The notes beneath the pieces were generated by a model. The model was not told where the DNA came from. It searched no databases and saw only the letters and a program-made list of their open reading frames with translations. A DNA stretch of 64,000 nucleotides, from positions 25,927,437-25,991,436 of the forward strand of contig CP141138.1 of NCBI GenBank assembly GCA_035236585.1. The letters run 5' to 3'. This stretch comes from Warburgia ugandensis (taxonomy: Eukaryota > Streptophyta > Magnoliopsida > Canellales > Canellaceae). Shown one piece after another: positions 25,561-37,943 of the stretch. Positions within the stretch are counted from its first letter, which is position 1; every line of letters begins with the position of its first letter. A program made the translations under genes and the position numbers.

Positions 25561-26904
25561 AGATGGATGATCAATAAATTGAGGATGAGTAAGTGCCAAT
25601 AGCCTCATTAGAGGAAACCTAGGGGGTTAGCCATTATTACAGAGATGGCCTGACTCACCTAAGCCCATCTCACCCATTAAAGCTAACCAAAGGGAAGGAG
25701 AAAGAGGAAGTTTTATTAAGGGTTTCTTGGGGCTGCTTAGATCAGTTTCTAAAGGTTCTTACAACAAAGCTATGTACCTTGCTGCCCAAGCAAGGTATGC
25801 TTATAAAAGGGGCACCCATAGGCCCTTTTTGTTTTCACCTTCTCCTCTTCTCTACTCAAAACCATCAAATATTTGGCTTCTATTCTTCTAGTTCTCCCCA
25901 TTTTAAGCATTCTCTATACTCTTTTCTTTTAGAGCCACCTCATTTTGAGCATTCTCTATTATGTTTTCTATTGTAATATACTCATTTTGAGCATTTTTCT
26001 ATTCTATTTGTTTAAGAGTTTATTGCTTTGTGCATTCTTTTTCTAGGCTTCTTTTACTTGTGAAGTTCTTTCATTTTTGGAGTTCTAATTAGAAAAGATT
26101 TGAGTGTAGTATATTTTTTATATTCTAGTTTTTGGAGTTTCTTTACTTGTAAAGCTCTTCTTTATTTTTAGTTTCTCAATGAAACTTCACATTGTTGATA
26201 TTTTAAATCTTGTTTCTCTCTTTTAAATATTCTATAGTAATTTGAGGATAGACTTTTGAAGGGCTTCGATTTAAGGCAATCATTTTGGAGACAAAGGTAC
26301 ATATTGATTCTAATAGTGCAAAGTAATAGAGGTAAAAATTAAGTATGGTTTCATTGAATCATGTAAATAGAGCAGCAATATATCTCCTACGCAATGTTGG
26401 GAGGCTTCAACTATTTCTAAGAAGTTGTTATACGATTTAGATTGTGTAATTTCTAATGACATATCCCATGTGTCAAATTGGAATGGAAACCATGGATCAT
26501 GTGTTATCGAAGTGCACATATTCAAAGAAAGCTTGGGTGCTAACTTGCATGGAACTCAAAGCAAATCAAGTGCAAGACCTAAAATAAAGATGGCACTAAT
26601 TATAGGTTATTTAACAAACAAAACATTTAAGGTGATAGTCCTACAACAAGTAGGTGTGGCATATATTATTTGGCTTCTATGATAGGAACAAAATTATGAA
26701 GTTTAGAACAACTTGTCCTGTGAAATCACTCATGGTTAGATGGAAAACGTTCATCATAGAAGTATTCAACGCAACAAAACACTCAAATTTATACTGCATC
26801 TAGGATCTATAGCTACTATCAAACTAGAACTAGCAATAGGTGGTATTCTTATAGATGACTCTAATAAGACTATGTTTGATTTTACTACCTCAATTGGGTG
26901 CATG
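25561..26904. other. Unassigned region with promoter-like sequence
   Basis: No recognised gene. A strong TATA-like TATAAAAGG lies at 25802-25810, followed by a CT-rich stretch and a 42-bp tandem repeat, so this may be the LTR or promoter of an unrecognised element. The open frames at 26425-26682 and 26740-26943 have no motif I know. Confidence 0.4.
25900..26025 (+). repeat. 42-bp tandem repeat, three copies
   Basis: ATTTTAAGCATTCTCTAT at 25900 recurs as ATTTTGAGCATTCTCTAT at 25942 and ATTTTGAGCATTTTTCTAT at 25984, an exact 42-bp period, with the rest of each unit diverged. Confidence 0.75.
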
Positions 26905-27317
26905 TGTTATGAAGATGGAAACTTAAAAAGAGATGAGAAATAAGAAACACACAAATTTATGTGGTTTCCTTTAAATTAAGGTACATCGCAGGCTCACAAT
27001 AGTTTCACTATCTCCATAGTCGAAATATATCCACCACAAGGTACAAAAGATTTCTCCACCCTCTAAAGAATCCTAGGGTCATTACTTACAAACACACATA
27101 TGTATATCTTGACAAAATAGGAAACCATCTACCTTCTTTTTTCTAGGAGCTCTGCCCTTGAGCCCATAGCAAAGGCCTGCCAATCTCCATAGCCATGACA
27201 AACTAACCTCGCACCTCAATTTGCACCAAAGGCCAGCCCCATACCTTGGTTTATAGCTTAACATAATTCAATACAAGCACAATAAGATCAAGCTAATCAA
27301 ACTCCATATTCACAACA
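26905..27317 (-). mobile_element. Copia 3' LTR, 413 bp
   Basis: On the minus strand the polypurine stretch AGTGGAAGATT (about 27318-27328) is followed by TGTTGTGAATATGG at 27317, and the segment ends CTTCATAACA at 26905. The R-region-like stretch GAAACCACATAAATTTGTGT is typical of Tork-type Copia LTRs. It lies directly next to the 3' end of the polyprotein remnant at 27318-29260, on the same strand. The second LTR is not found. Confidence 0.75.
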
Positions 27318-29260
27318 ATCTTCCACTAGGGGACTGATTGTAAGTAACTCTACTTCCATCCTCTATAAATGATGCAACTTCTCTATTAATGTGAAACTTG
27401 ATGTGAGTTCTTCTTTGTCTTCAAAGAAGTTGTGCATACCTTCAACTTCTATATTGTGACCACCTTAGTTACCATATCTATAGGATTCTCTCTTGCATGT
27501 ATCTTCTTCAAAGAAAATAGACATTCTTCCAAACATGATCTTATTAATGATACCTTCTGGTGATATGCTTTGTTCTATCATGAAAAACCAAGTTCTTTAC
27601 CAAATGAATTGCACTTTGACTATCACTATATAAAATGTAGTTCTTTTATCCATTTCCCAACTCCTCCATGAGACTTTATAGATAAATGTTGTAGCAACAT
27701 ACTCTGCTTCTATTGTTGAGCAAGCAACTATTTTTTGTAGCCTCCCAACTCACTACTATGCTTCCAAAGGTGAAGATGTATCCAATAGTACTTCTTTTGC
27801 CATTAAGGTTTGCAGCCATATCAACATCAACACATCGTTGTCAAGTGATATCTGATCCTCCAAAATGTAATATCATATTTGAGCTACTTATTAGATACTT
27901 TAAGCTCCACTTTACTGCATTCAAATGTTCTTTTCTAAGACTACTCATAAATTTGTTGACAACTCTCACTGGTTGAGAAATATAAGGTCTAGTATAAACT
28001 ATTGCATACATCAAATTACCAATATCTGATGCATATGAAACTTTAGACATATACCAATTATCTTCTTGTGTGTGTGCCTCATCTTTCTTTGAAAGTTTAA
28101 AGTGGCCTACATGTTTATTGCCTTAGCATTTACCATGTTGAATCTCTTAAGAACCTTCTCAACATATTTAGTCTATGATAGCCATAATTTCTTGCTTATA
28201 TTTTTCATGCTAGTCTACATGCCAAGGATTTATTTGACTAGACCTAATTCCTTCAATTAGAATTCCTTTGCAAGTTGATACTTCAAATTTAAAATCTCAT
28301 GCATGCTCGATCTTGCAACAAGCATGTCATCCACATACAATACAAGAAGAATATATCCAGCAAATCTCTTAAATGGACAACAGTATTCAAAATGACATCT
28401 AATAGAACTAATATTAGACATGAAATGATCAAATTTAATGTATCACTGTCTTGGGCCATCTTTCAAACCATATACTCTTTTTTGGGTCTACAGATCAGAT
28501 TCACCTTCCTATACTCAAGACAGCCTTATGGTTGTTGTATGTAGATGTCCTTTTCTAGGTCTCCATGAAGGAAAGTAGTTTTTACATCTAAATGCTCTAA
28601 ATGCAACTGCTCTACAATCAAAATGCTTAAAACTGATCTAATAGTAAATAATTTAACCATAGGAGGGAAAATCTTAGTAAAGTAAATACCTTTCCTTTGC
28701 CAAAATCCATTTTACTATAGAGTTTTGTGAATCATCTTCACTCTTCATTAACATTGCAATACTCCTTGAACTTATTATCATGGTATTCTCTCCCATAGTT
28801 TGACTTTAAGGTCTTCACCTTTGGTCCTGTTTTATTCTCAACTAAAAAGCCTTCCATTTTTTGAAAATATCAAATACATATGACTTATGTTTCAAAAAGT
28901 AAATCCAATTTTTTACTAGCATTATCTATTAATGTAAGAAAGTAAATAGAGCCATCAAGAGAAGGTACCTTAGCTAGGCTCCTATACATCGGTGTGTACT
29001 AGCTTAGTTTTTGTAACTTTGGAATCCTCCAACCTTTGAGAATCCCACCTTCTTGTGTTTTCCATGAATGCAATCTTTACAAAAGTCAAAGTCCATAGAT
29101 TTCAGATATGATAGTTTCTCTTTTATAAACATAACCTTCATCTTCTTTCACTCAAGTGACCAAGTCTATGTCATCACATGCTCTATTTGCCTTTGAAGAT
29201 GCTACAACAATCGAGTTGTTTCTATTGGAAGTCACATACAGAGTCCCTTCTTTTTTGCCA
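27318..29260 (-). mobile_element. Copia polyprotein remnant (Tork-like)
   Basis: Reading down from 29260 on the minus strand: MAKKKGTLYVTSN and CKDCIHGKHKKVGF (GAG-pre-integrase and zinc-like part), SLDGSIYFLTLID and FKKWKAFLVENKTGPKVKTLKS (integrase core), then KGIYFTKIFPPMVKLFTIRS, LEHLDVKTTFLHGDLE (RT), VLYVDDMLVARSSM (YVDD box, 28326-28337), MSKVSYASDIGNLMYAI and LYSDSQSAIHLVKN (RNase H). The junction between the integrase core and RT (about 28740) skips much of both, so there is an internal deletion. Frameshifts and stops are many. The upstream end is cut by the Gypsy-type LTR that starts at 29261. Confidence 0.9.
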
Positions 29261-29667
29261 TGTGATAATCTCTATTTCTAAATTTTATTTCATGTAATTT
29301 ATTATTATTTTAAATTAAAATTAAATGTAAGAATTTTGCTTTTCAAGTCTTGAGGAAATGAATTTTTGAAAAACATAAAACTGACTATCGAAACCTCAAA
29401 ATTTAGAAAATGCTCAAAACGAGCTTTCCAACAACACCAAGAATGCAAAAATTGAAGTTCGGATGTGGAAATCTAAAAGCTACAAATAGTGCCTCAACAT
29501 TTATGATGGCACCCCTCTTAGTATTTTAATTGTATTTAGGGAGGTATGTAAGAGAAGGATATAATCAACCATACAAACTAACCAACTACTTCTATCTCTC
29601 TTCTCTTCTCTCTCATCCGTTTTCCATTCCAAATTGGATTTTGTTGGGGATAGAGAACCAACAACAT

Positions 29668-29748
<81 letters not shown>

Positions 29749-32700
29749 CATTCATCATCATGGCAATTTTGATGGCTGAATTTGGCCTATTCTTACAAAA
29801 GAAAAACACAAACCAATAACATGTTACACTTCAATGTCAATATTAGTCATCTTCTCTTGCTGGATTACTTCGACCCTTTTTCCTTGACAATGATTGTTTG
29901 GCTATTTAACAATCATGCTCCTATTACCAATCAAAGATAGATTTTTGTCAATCTTTTAGTCAAATTTGAACAAGCTAAAGTTATATAACAATTTGGTAAC
30001 GTAGCCATCTTTGACAGTTGCCATTTTATTCTCTAGCGAGCAATTTTCCTTGATTTTCTTCTCCAACAATGACAAACCACAAACACTTCACCGGTGTTCA
30101 TTTGTTATGAAGTGGGTAAGCAAATTAGTGTTGGATTTTTTTCCATCTGAGGTTTTAATCATCTTTAAAAAGAAGATACGAGATTGTCAATCTTCTTTTG
30201 CTTAATATGACTGTCGACAGTTGCTCAAAAAGCACAATTATAGATCCATCCTCGACTAACACCATTTTCCCTTCACAAACAATAGATATTTCTCCATCCC
30301 TCTTCTTCGACAATGATAAACCATTGTCAACGACCAATTTGATGAAAAGTGTAAGTAGAGCTAGCCTATTCTAGTCTTTCTCTTTTGCATTTCATTCATT
30401 ATCAACAACTGCATGTGTCAATCTAAGACCTTATCATTCCATTTCTTAGATCTATTCCCAACACTCTATGGATCGATCAGTGGCTGGATTTGTCAATTCG
30501 AGACCCTATTGCTCCATTTTTGGGATCTACTTTCAAATCCATGATCGAAGAGATAGATCAGTGAATCCCCAACTTCATGTGCACTAATCTATGCTTTGAA
30601 GAGTATATCCGAACCATACACTCACTGATCAACAACCATATGTATAGATCAGTAAGTTCCTATGCCTTTTTCTCTATTGTTTATTGATCTATAATCAAAA
30701 GTGTTAATTTGTGATTCACTATCTCTTTTCTCAGTTTTCAGTGGGCAGGCTAGTCATTTTGCATTCCATTTCCCAAATTTGTTATCAAACCATGATTGGA
30801 GCAATAAATCAACAAATGTTTGACACTCTCTATTTCAATCTGCAGCTAGAAATTAGATTGGTGATTTTAGTCTATTGATCAATATCTAAATTGATTAGTG
30901 ACTAATCTTGGAATATTTGAACCATCAAATCACAAGTACGTGGTTTGACAATTGCCAAGTTTTGTCATAATTTGATCATGGTTTTGATTTAAATATTGAA
31001 AAAGGAATGAAATGTAGAACTACTATTGTTAACCTATTCTATGCTTAAAATGCTCTATTGTTGTTTGATTTTTCTTGATGCTTCATGCCTTAAGCTTCTA
31101 TTAGTTAGCGAACATGGTTAGTGACCTATGTAATTTGAAATTATTGCTTAAGAATTGAAATTTGAGTATGCTTTTCATTTATGTTGCACATATATACTAT
31201 CTCATGAGTTCATGTTAATTTTTGGGTCAACTATAGTTCTGTTTCTAATTTTGTGATCATAGGATTGTTGTAACTTAGCCATTGAGGTATATTGAAAATA
31301 CCATTCTAATAATTAATTCATGATTTATAAATGAGTAATTCAAGTTTCTTCTTAAATGAATGCATGTGGCACGTGTGGAGGTTTTGGCATTTGAATTGCC
31401 TTAGATGATCATTGTTAGCTTGTTAAATTACAAGGTTTAACCTTCTCTTTTTGAAGTTATAGTTGGGCAGCCCGTTATTTAGATTAGAACATAAAGTTCT
31501 TGAAAAACTAAGACATTTCAGCATTGAAAAGATGATACCCTATTACTTTGCAAGAAAGATTATTTGATTTTAAAAATCTAATTTGGGATAGTGAATCATA
31601 TTGAATTGATGGAAATTTGAGTCCATCTACTTTAATCATTGATGAAAAATGTCTGATGTGAGTATCAACTAAAATGGAAATTATTTTAAAATGATTGTAT
31701 GAAAATATTCTTTATGAATTGAAATAACCAAAATTTCCCATTTTACCATCTTGATCAAAATGGCATGTATTTTCAAGATCGAATTAACTAACTCTTTGGA
31801 TTTTCTTTCTTCAAACAACATCATTCTTTTTAGCTCTCAGATTTACAACTTTACCCATTTTTCTAAGCAATTTCGTTTCATTTATGAAAGTTGTTCGAGT
31901 ACCACTACCCATGTGTTTTTGATCCCTTGATTGAAACATCAAGGTGATCCTATGTTGACTTTCATGTTGAGTGGGGTATTGAGATTCCCAAGATCTCATG
32001 TTTTAGACAAGAAGATGAGAATGTGCCTAGTAGGAGTTATTCTAAGAGATATAGGTTAACCTCTTGCCTCCAAAACTGATATTATATCCAATAACCCTAC
32101 CAATTGAAGAGATGTTGTTGGATATGGGAGTAACTATTGCCCTACCTATTAATATTTGTAGTCCCCATGAGGATGCACTGGAAGCCTCTCTCAAGTATTG
32201 ACAAGCACTTAACTTGTTCTAGATTATCAAGTCAATGAATGCACTAACGTCCCATTTGTTTTTGTTTTTTGAGCATGGAAGTTGGTTCTAAATGAACCTA
32301 TTTTTGGTTGATAATGAGTACTCATAACTTGATTTGACATGGATTTTTTTTGCTTTGTTAGCTGATATTCTCAAAGATGATTTGGCATGTATTTACATGT
32401 TCTTGAGTTAGTATATGATTTTAGTGTTTTAACACTTTATTATCACCTTGAGCAATTTGCCTAGTTTCCATCAAGTTTAATTTCTTTTGAGTTCATTGAG
32501 ATGATAACATGATGCATGATGTGTGCTTGTTGTTGCATGAGATGGATGCATATTGCATGATTGGACTAATGAGATATTAGTTTGAGTTTTAAAAGAAGGT
32601 ATTAAGATTTCAAATACATGTTCATGTATGAATATGATATCATATGCCACAGTTTTTTGTTTTTGTAGTTCTTTCACTACCCCCTAAGTACACCCCATAT

Positions 32701-33157
32701 ACTCAACCCCCCACACACTACAAATAGGCATGATAAGCAAAAAGGCAAGGACGGAAAAGTAAAACACAAGATTGAACAACTCAACAAGGATAAACCAACA
32801 CAAGAATGTAAGAACAAGACCTTTTGGGTTTTTACATTACTGTTTATTTTGTTGTCTATGTATCTTATGACCATCTGTTTAATTTGTATCCTATGACCAT
32901 CTGTTTAATATGACAATAACAAACACTTCTTAGGATGAGCTTTTTAGTAAAATAAGTTTTATTTGATTAAATCTATATTGGGGTTAAATTTTTTATTATG
33001 GGATGAAATGATGATTTTGATGCTCGGCATTTTCAGAAAATGACTTTAAAAAATAATAAAATTTTGCTAGTTTTATTTTTGAAAAAGAATTTTCAAACTA
33101 GGGACCCTGAATTTTAAAATAATTCAAATTAAGTAATTAAAAAAACCCAGATCGTCA
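29261..33157 (+). mobile_element. Long Gypsy-type LTR (solo or truncated element), tentative
   Basis: TGTGATAATCTC begins exactly where Copia homology stops. The stretch near 29410 (AAACGAGCTTTCCAAC) is of a kind common in Gypsy LTRs. The proposed end CAGATCGTCA at 33157 is followed by a primer-binding-like TTATATCAGAGCCC. The 3.9-kb length is at the upper end for Gypsy LTRs, and no gag follows, so the element is truncated. No protein-coding gene is recognised inside; the remaining 29.8-33.1 kb is AT-rich with phrases such as GACAATGATAAACCA repeated around 30070 and 30310. Confidence 0.45.
29674..29745 (+). repeat. (TC)n microsatellite, 36 units
   Basis: A perfect TC run of about 72 bp. The open frames across it (Leu-Ser or Arg-Glu repeats) are artefacts. 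Confidence 0.97.
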
Positions 33158-33164
33158 AAGTTTT

Positions 33165-33178
33165 TTATATCAGAGCCC
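33165..33178 (+). promoter_or_regulatory. Primer-binding-like site (initiator tRNA-Met type)
   Basis: TTATATCAGAGCCC differs from the usual plant TGGTATCAGAGCCC by two bases and follows the proposed LTR end by 7 bp. It supports the LTR call at 29261-33157, but the site is short. Confidence 0.45.
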
Positions 33179-33630
33179 AAGTTCACATCACTTACAACCA
33201 AATACTCAGTATGAAGTCATAGAAAGCCAACAAAACAGAAACAATAAAACTAAGAATACAATGGTTATTTTCTTAGTTTTATTACAAAAAACCTCTTTAC
33301 ATGTGCAAAAACCCCTCGAAGAAATGCTCTATTTCTCTTACAGATACTACATACACATCATAAATCCATATGCTGCTAGATGTTAAGATATTGCAAGAAA
33401 GCCCTATATATCAATGCCAAAGTTTTATATCATTCATCTTCAAGTGCTTCTCTTATTTGGCATATATATGAGGAGTATCTTCCAGTGGATCAACCACATT
33501 TGTTTTGGACTGTGTATCATAATAATAATAATATATTACTTAAAATATGAAGGAATAAGTTAGAACTAATATGACCTTTTAGTCATAATTTTCAAACTAT
33601 AGAAATGATCATTATTTTTATTTTCAATTT

Positions 33631-34846
33631 TTTTTTTACCAAGACAATGAATCAGATTTGGTTTAGGGACCACCACTTCCTATTCCAATAAATTTTATCA
33701 ATTTGGAAATGGATTTAGGATTTTCATAATCTATTCTATGTCAATTCCATTCAATTTAGTTCAGATATTGGATTCTCCATTTCGTTTGGTTTCTCTTTTT
33801 TTTTTATTAAAAGCAATACACTTAATTTGACAGTTAAACAGATAGAACCATTCAATCATCACATCATCCATAAAACAAACCATTACTATGTCCATTGGTG
33901 GCAAGCCAATGTTGTCAGGTTTCTTAATTTCTCTGAATGGTCAATAATGAGGTTGGTATGAATAGAACCATTAGTTTTTATTGCATCCCTGCTTAGCTAT
34001 ATTATAGAATCTAAATATTATTAGGGAAATATGAAAATTGCCTTGGAAAACCAGAGTGTTAACCAATCTAGAAAAGAAGAAAATTGAATAGAATCCAATA
34101 GGAGACTAAGACAAAGTACAGTTCAAAATCAATTGACATAACATGTGCATATTATAATTCATAAGTTTCAGAATTACAAAGCTAAAAGTTCCTAAACAGT
34201 AGTTTAGCATTCTCATTAGTTGCTTTCAGTTGTCATAAGGTACTAATATTAAGCTTCACTAAAAAGATGATGATCATCATCATCAAGATCTTATTCTAAT
34301 AAGGGATCGGTAAAAAAAATGATGATATTACAATAAAAATGAAGTCCAACACTGCCCCATAAACAACTAAAAGCACATGCACTTGTGGGGCAATAACTCT
34401 ATAGATAATCAGACTCTGATAAATAGAAATTGATCTTGGATTTTATTTCTAGTATAGCCAATAACAAGTTAAGAGAAATTTCATAGGACGAGATTCCTAC
34501 ATATTAAGTATTTATTATTTGGCGAGTAGGACACACATAATTTATAAACAGTAAACTCTATGTACAAGATCCTAAAACTATAAGCGTGGTACCAATATCA
34601 AAACATTCTAATTAACTCTATAGTTTAATAAACAATTTTGGGGTATTTTAGTCTGATAAAAAATTATCATTCAAATTGAATAATTTATGGATAGTAGTCT
34701 TCATTCTGTAGCCATTCCAAAAGATGCGGATAAATCTACAAATAAAAATTTTCATTCATACCCTATTCATTCGGATAGGTTCAATTCAGATGGCAACTAA
34801 TCTATTCCAATTGGCAGCCCCAGATCTAAGTAGTGCAATAAATAGG
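33631..34846. mobile_element. 1.2-kb insertion in duplicate copy 2, unclassified
   Basis: Copy 1 passes directly from ...TTTATTTTCC (18110) to the ACTTGCTAGTTATA block (18143). In copy 2 the matching blocks are 1.2 kb apart. The inserted DNA contains CTATTCCAAT near each end (33678 and 34803) and AATTCAGATGG-like AT-rich phrases. No coding frame, clear inverted terminal repeat or target duplication was found. It includes a 45-bp scrap of an RTE LINE end (34269-34312). Confidence 0.5.
34269..34312 (-). mobile_element. RTE LINE 3'-end scrap
   Basis: On the plus strand it reads ATCATCATCATCAAGATCTT then ATTCTAATAAGGGATCGG. This is the reverse complement of the LINE 3' end (LIGIR coding end plus an ATG-type repeat tail), parallel to 49985-50030 on the same strand and to 36936-36984 on the other. 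Confidence 0.55.
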
Positions 34847-36449
34847 CAACTTGCTGGTTCTATATGTACAAATAGACGGTGAAACCTCCTACAATGGTCC
34901 AAAAGTAGGGCCCTTTCTTGCAAAATCGGCGCTTTGTTTTCGGCATTCCTCAAAAGTTGGAATTGAAGAAGCAATTGAAATCATCAAATGGCTGTTAATC
35001 TATATGGTGGTCTCCCGACTAAACGGTATAATTTTAGAGACCTACTGGTCCACACCATTTGCAATTTCTGCTGCAGTTAACAGGAAACGTGGAAGGGGCT
35101 ACAATTATTGTTGGGACCCATTCTAATCAGTCTGATGGTGCTTTCAATTCTTATTCTGATAGGAGAATATTTTCATGTGATTTTTTCTCAGCATTGTATA
35201 CGTACACAAAACGATAGTATATATTATTGGAAAAGGGAACAACTTCTATCATTTGGTGATGTTTTTGCATTGAAGACATGGCTAATAATTGTAGTGCATT
35301 CAATGGTTTATTCAATACTATATAATTTTAATTTTGTGCAAGTCATGAAAAATTTATATGTTCTTTCTTTTCTAGAATTCTTTTTTTGAAAGTTACATAG
35401 AGATTTTATTGAATGATGGAACATAATATTGATTTATAAATTTATAAAGCCATACTTTGTGGGGTCCCTCACTCTCTAGAATTGCCTTATAGATGATTCA
35501 ATCACCAAATAACCCTCCAACTAATCTTGGACAAAATATAATTTGTTGGTGAAAAAAAGGTGGAGATAAGCGTGGGTCAGGAGGCTAAATCTGACTTCTG
35601 GATTGTTGGTGGGACGTTTCACCAAGCAAGCGCTATCAAATTTGTAAAGCAGTAGGTGGGGCCAGTTTATAACAAAGTAAATTGTATGATAATGTGGCAT
35701 ATATATAAGATAAAATTTGTGGTGTAGATATTTAGATAATGAAATCCATTTGTTTATGATAGCCACTTTGATGGACTATATCTGCGTAATGTTACTTCAA
35801 TAGTGTGCGTTCACGGGTGGCATCCAGTCCATTCTGTGCTATCACTCCAACTAGATGAAGTAATTATCCAATGGAGGGGATCAGTTTTGGAAGGTTATGT
35901 ATTTTGTTATTTTATTGCTCTAGATAAAGAGAAGACCTACATTATTGATCCAATTGGAGGTACAGCACTCTGTGCTAGCTGCTGGCTGCTGGCATAAGAT
36001 TATATATGGAGACCATTAGTGATAGAAGAGGGCTCGAGTTTGGCAGTGTTGCCTAAAAAGGAGTTTCTGTTTTAAGAGGAACACCATTTTTGTAAAGTGG
36101 CTCTACCTTAAGGTCCTGTTTCACTATTTGGTAGGCATAATTCAATTTCCAGTCACAAAGTGCTATTTGGTGGGGATAAAGTGCTTTTACCGTGGACGTA
36201 AATTTCCCTCCATTTCCTTCCATTTTGGTTCGGGAATAGCTATCAATCGATAGCCATCTTCTGCGTGGCGATTGGGCGTCTCACGGCTAGAACGTTAATG
36301 ATAGTAATTTCCAGGGAGGAAAGGATAGTGGCATAAGAAGGGTTCCTCCAGGCTCCCGTGGCAGGTCTCCGCTTGTAAGTGCTCGTGGTATGCGTGTGAC
36401 TGTGTTCAACATTCAATAAAAGAAAAACAAAATGGTAATAATAGTAAAA

Positions 36450-36984
36450 TTAATCACACAAAAACAAAACATAAAGAGTGCAATTTTAGTAAGGAGTGGA
36501 GTGGGAGCAGAGCATTAGTAACATTGATAACTAAGAAGTCTTCTAAAAGAGCACTTATGATACTTGGGATCGATAATTCATTAGAGGAGAGGGATTGACT
36601 GAAAAGTTATCTAAAGAATCCGAGCGGATTGAAAGAAATGAAGATGTACCTCTAGAATTTGTGTGTAAAATTCTATAGGATGGTTGTAAGGCTGCCCATG
36701 CTTTATAGGTCAAAGTGTTAGGCAGTTAAAGAATAACATGTACATATGATAAGCGCCGCCGAAATGCAAACGTTAAGATAGATGAGTGGCAAGATAAGAA
36801 ATAATAGAATTAGAAATGAAAACAATATAGAAAACTTAGAAATATCACCAATGGATAATAAGATGAGGGAGATTAGACTTATACGGTTTAGATATCTCCA
36901 ATATAGACAAAAAAGGACACTAGTTAGAACGAGTGGACAACCCCTAATTGGGATAAGGTCTTGATGATGATAATGATGATGATG
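36450..36984 (+). mobile_element. RTE LINE, 5'-truncated 3' end, with target duplication
   Basis: Collinear with the 3' part of the LINE at 12640-13785 (AGAGTGCAATTTTAGTAAGGAG in both; then KFYRM, VKE-HVH, AEMQTLR, MSGKIRNNRIRNEN). It ends ...CTAATTGGGATAAGGTCTT plus a GAT-rich tail. It is flanked by AATAATAGTAAAA (36437-36449) and AATAACAGTAAAA (36985-36997), a 13-bp duplication with one change. Duplicate copy 1 has a single AATAACAGT at this point (about 20091), so the empty site is known. Confidence 0.85.
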
Positions 36985-37943
36985 AATAACAGTAAAAGCT
37001 CTAAAGAGAATTTTCATCTAATAGAATGTCCTTCGAGGCAGCTCCATTTCCAATTCTTTTACTCTAATGGCCTGTTTAGTTGTTAAGAAATACACGTAAA
37101 TTGATTTCCATAGAAAAAAGAACCTCTCCATATAATAATGTATTTATTGCCTTTCCATTGAATTCTGCCAAAGACCCAAAAATTTTACACCATTTAAGAA
37201 TGTTGACTCTTTGAGGTAACTCAATTTGAAAGCATAGAACATTTCCCATGGAGAATCTCTTTTATTCTATGGAAATCAATTTCCAACTGCCAATCAAACA
37301 GGCATGCACAATAGCCTTCTAGTGCTGTTGGTGCAAGGGTGGGTATGCGCCTAACTTTCAAAAAGGCCAAAAACCCTCCTCACCCTGCAAGTCGAAAGTC
37401 TGTAAAATCGAGCAACAAACCCATGTGCAGCTACGTGTTGAATGATAGAAAGGTTTCTTGAGAGCCATTTTCACGTTATGTCATCAACAAGTTGAAGGCC
37501 TTCTGTACATAAATGGTCTAGATCACAATTCATGAAGACATCTGCGGATGGTGCCCCAGTCAACCTTTGGTTTATGTATGTTTCTCGTGTTGTCATCCCT
37601 TATAACGTATCACATTTGATAGGCAGTTGGGCACGATTGATTGGGTGCTGGTTTTTGTAAAGAGATGTTATAAATTAATACAATATTTACTTATTTATTG
37701 AATACATTTTTTTATGGAACCGTTTGCATTATTTGGCTTTAGCAGTGACCCACAGTAGTAGATCTCTTGTCATGCGGGCCCGCCATGCCCCACCAATTGT
37801 AGACTAATATTGGGGAAATGACACTATGCCCTAATTAATGTAAAAAACATGCATGAAAAGTACCAACTCCAGACCGACCTGCACGACATGAGCATGATCT
37901 GTACCCTTTACAAGGCAAGCATCCATCGTAAACATGATAGCAG

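Noticed and set aside
25561..26943. An integrated pararetrovirus, suggested by the strong TATA box
   Set aside because: No coat, movement or RT motif of that group was recognised nearby.
29501..29819. Open frames across the TC tract
   Set aside because: Same artefact as at the GA tract.
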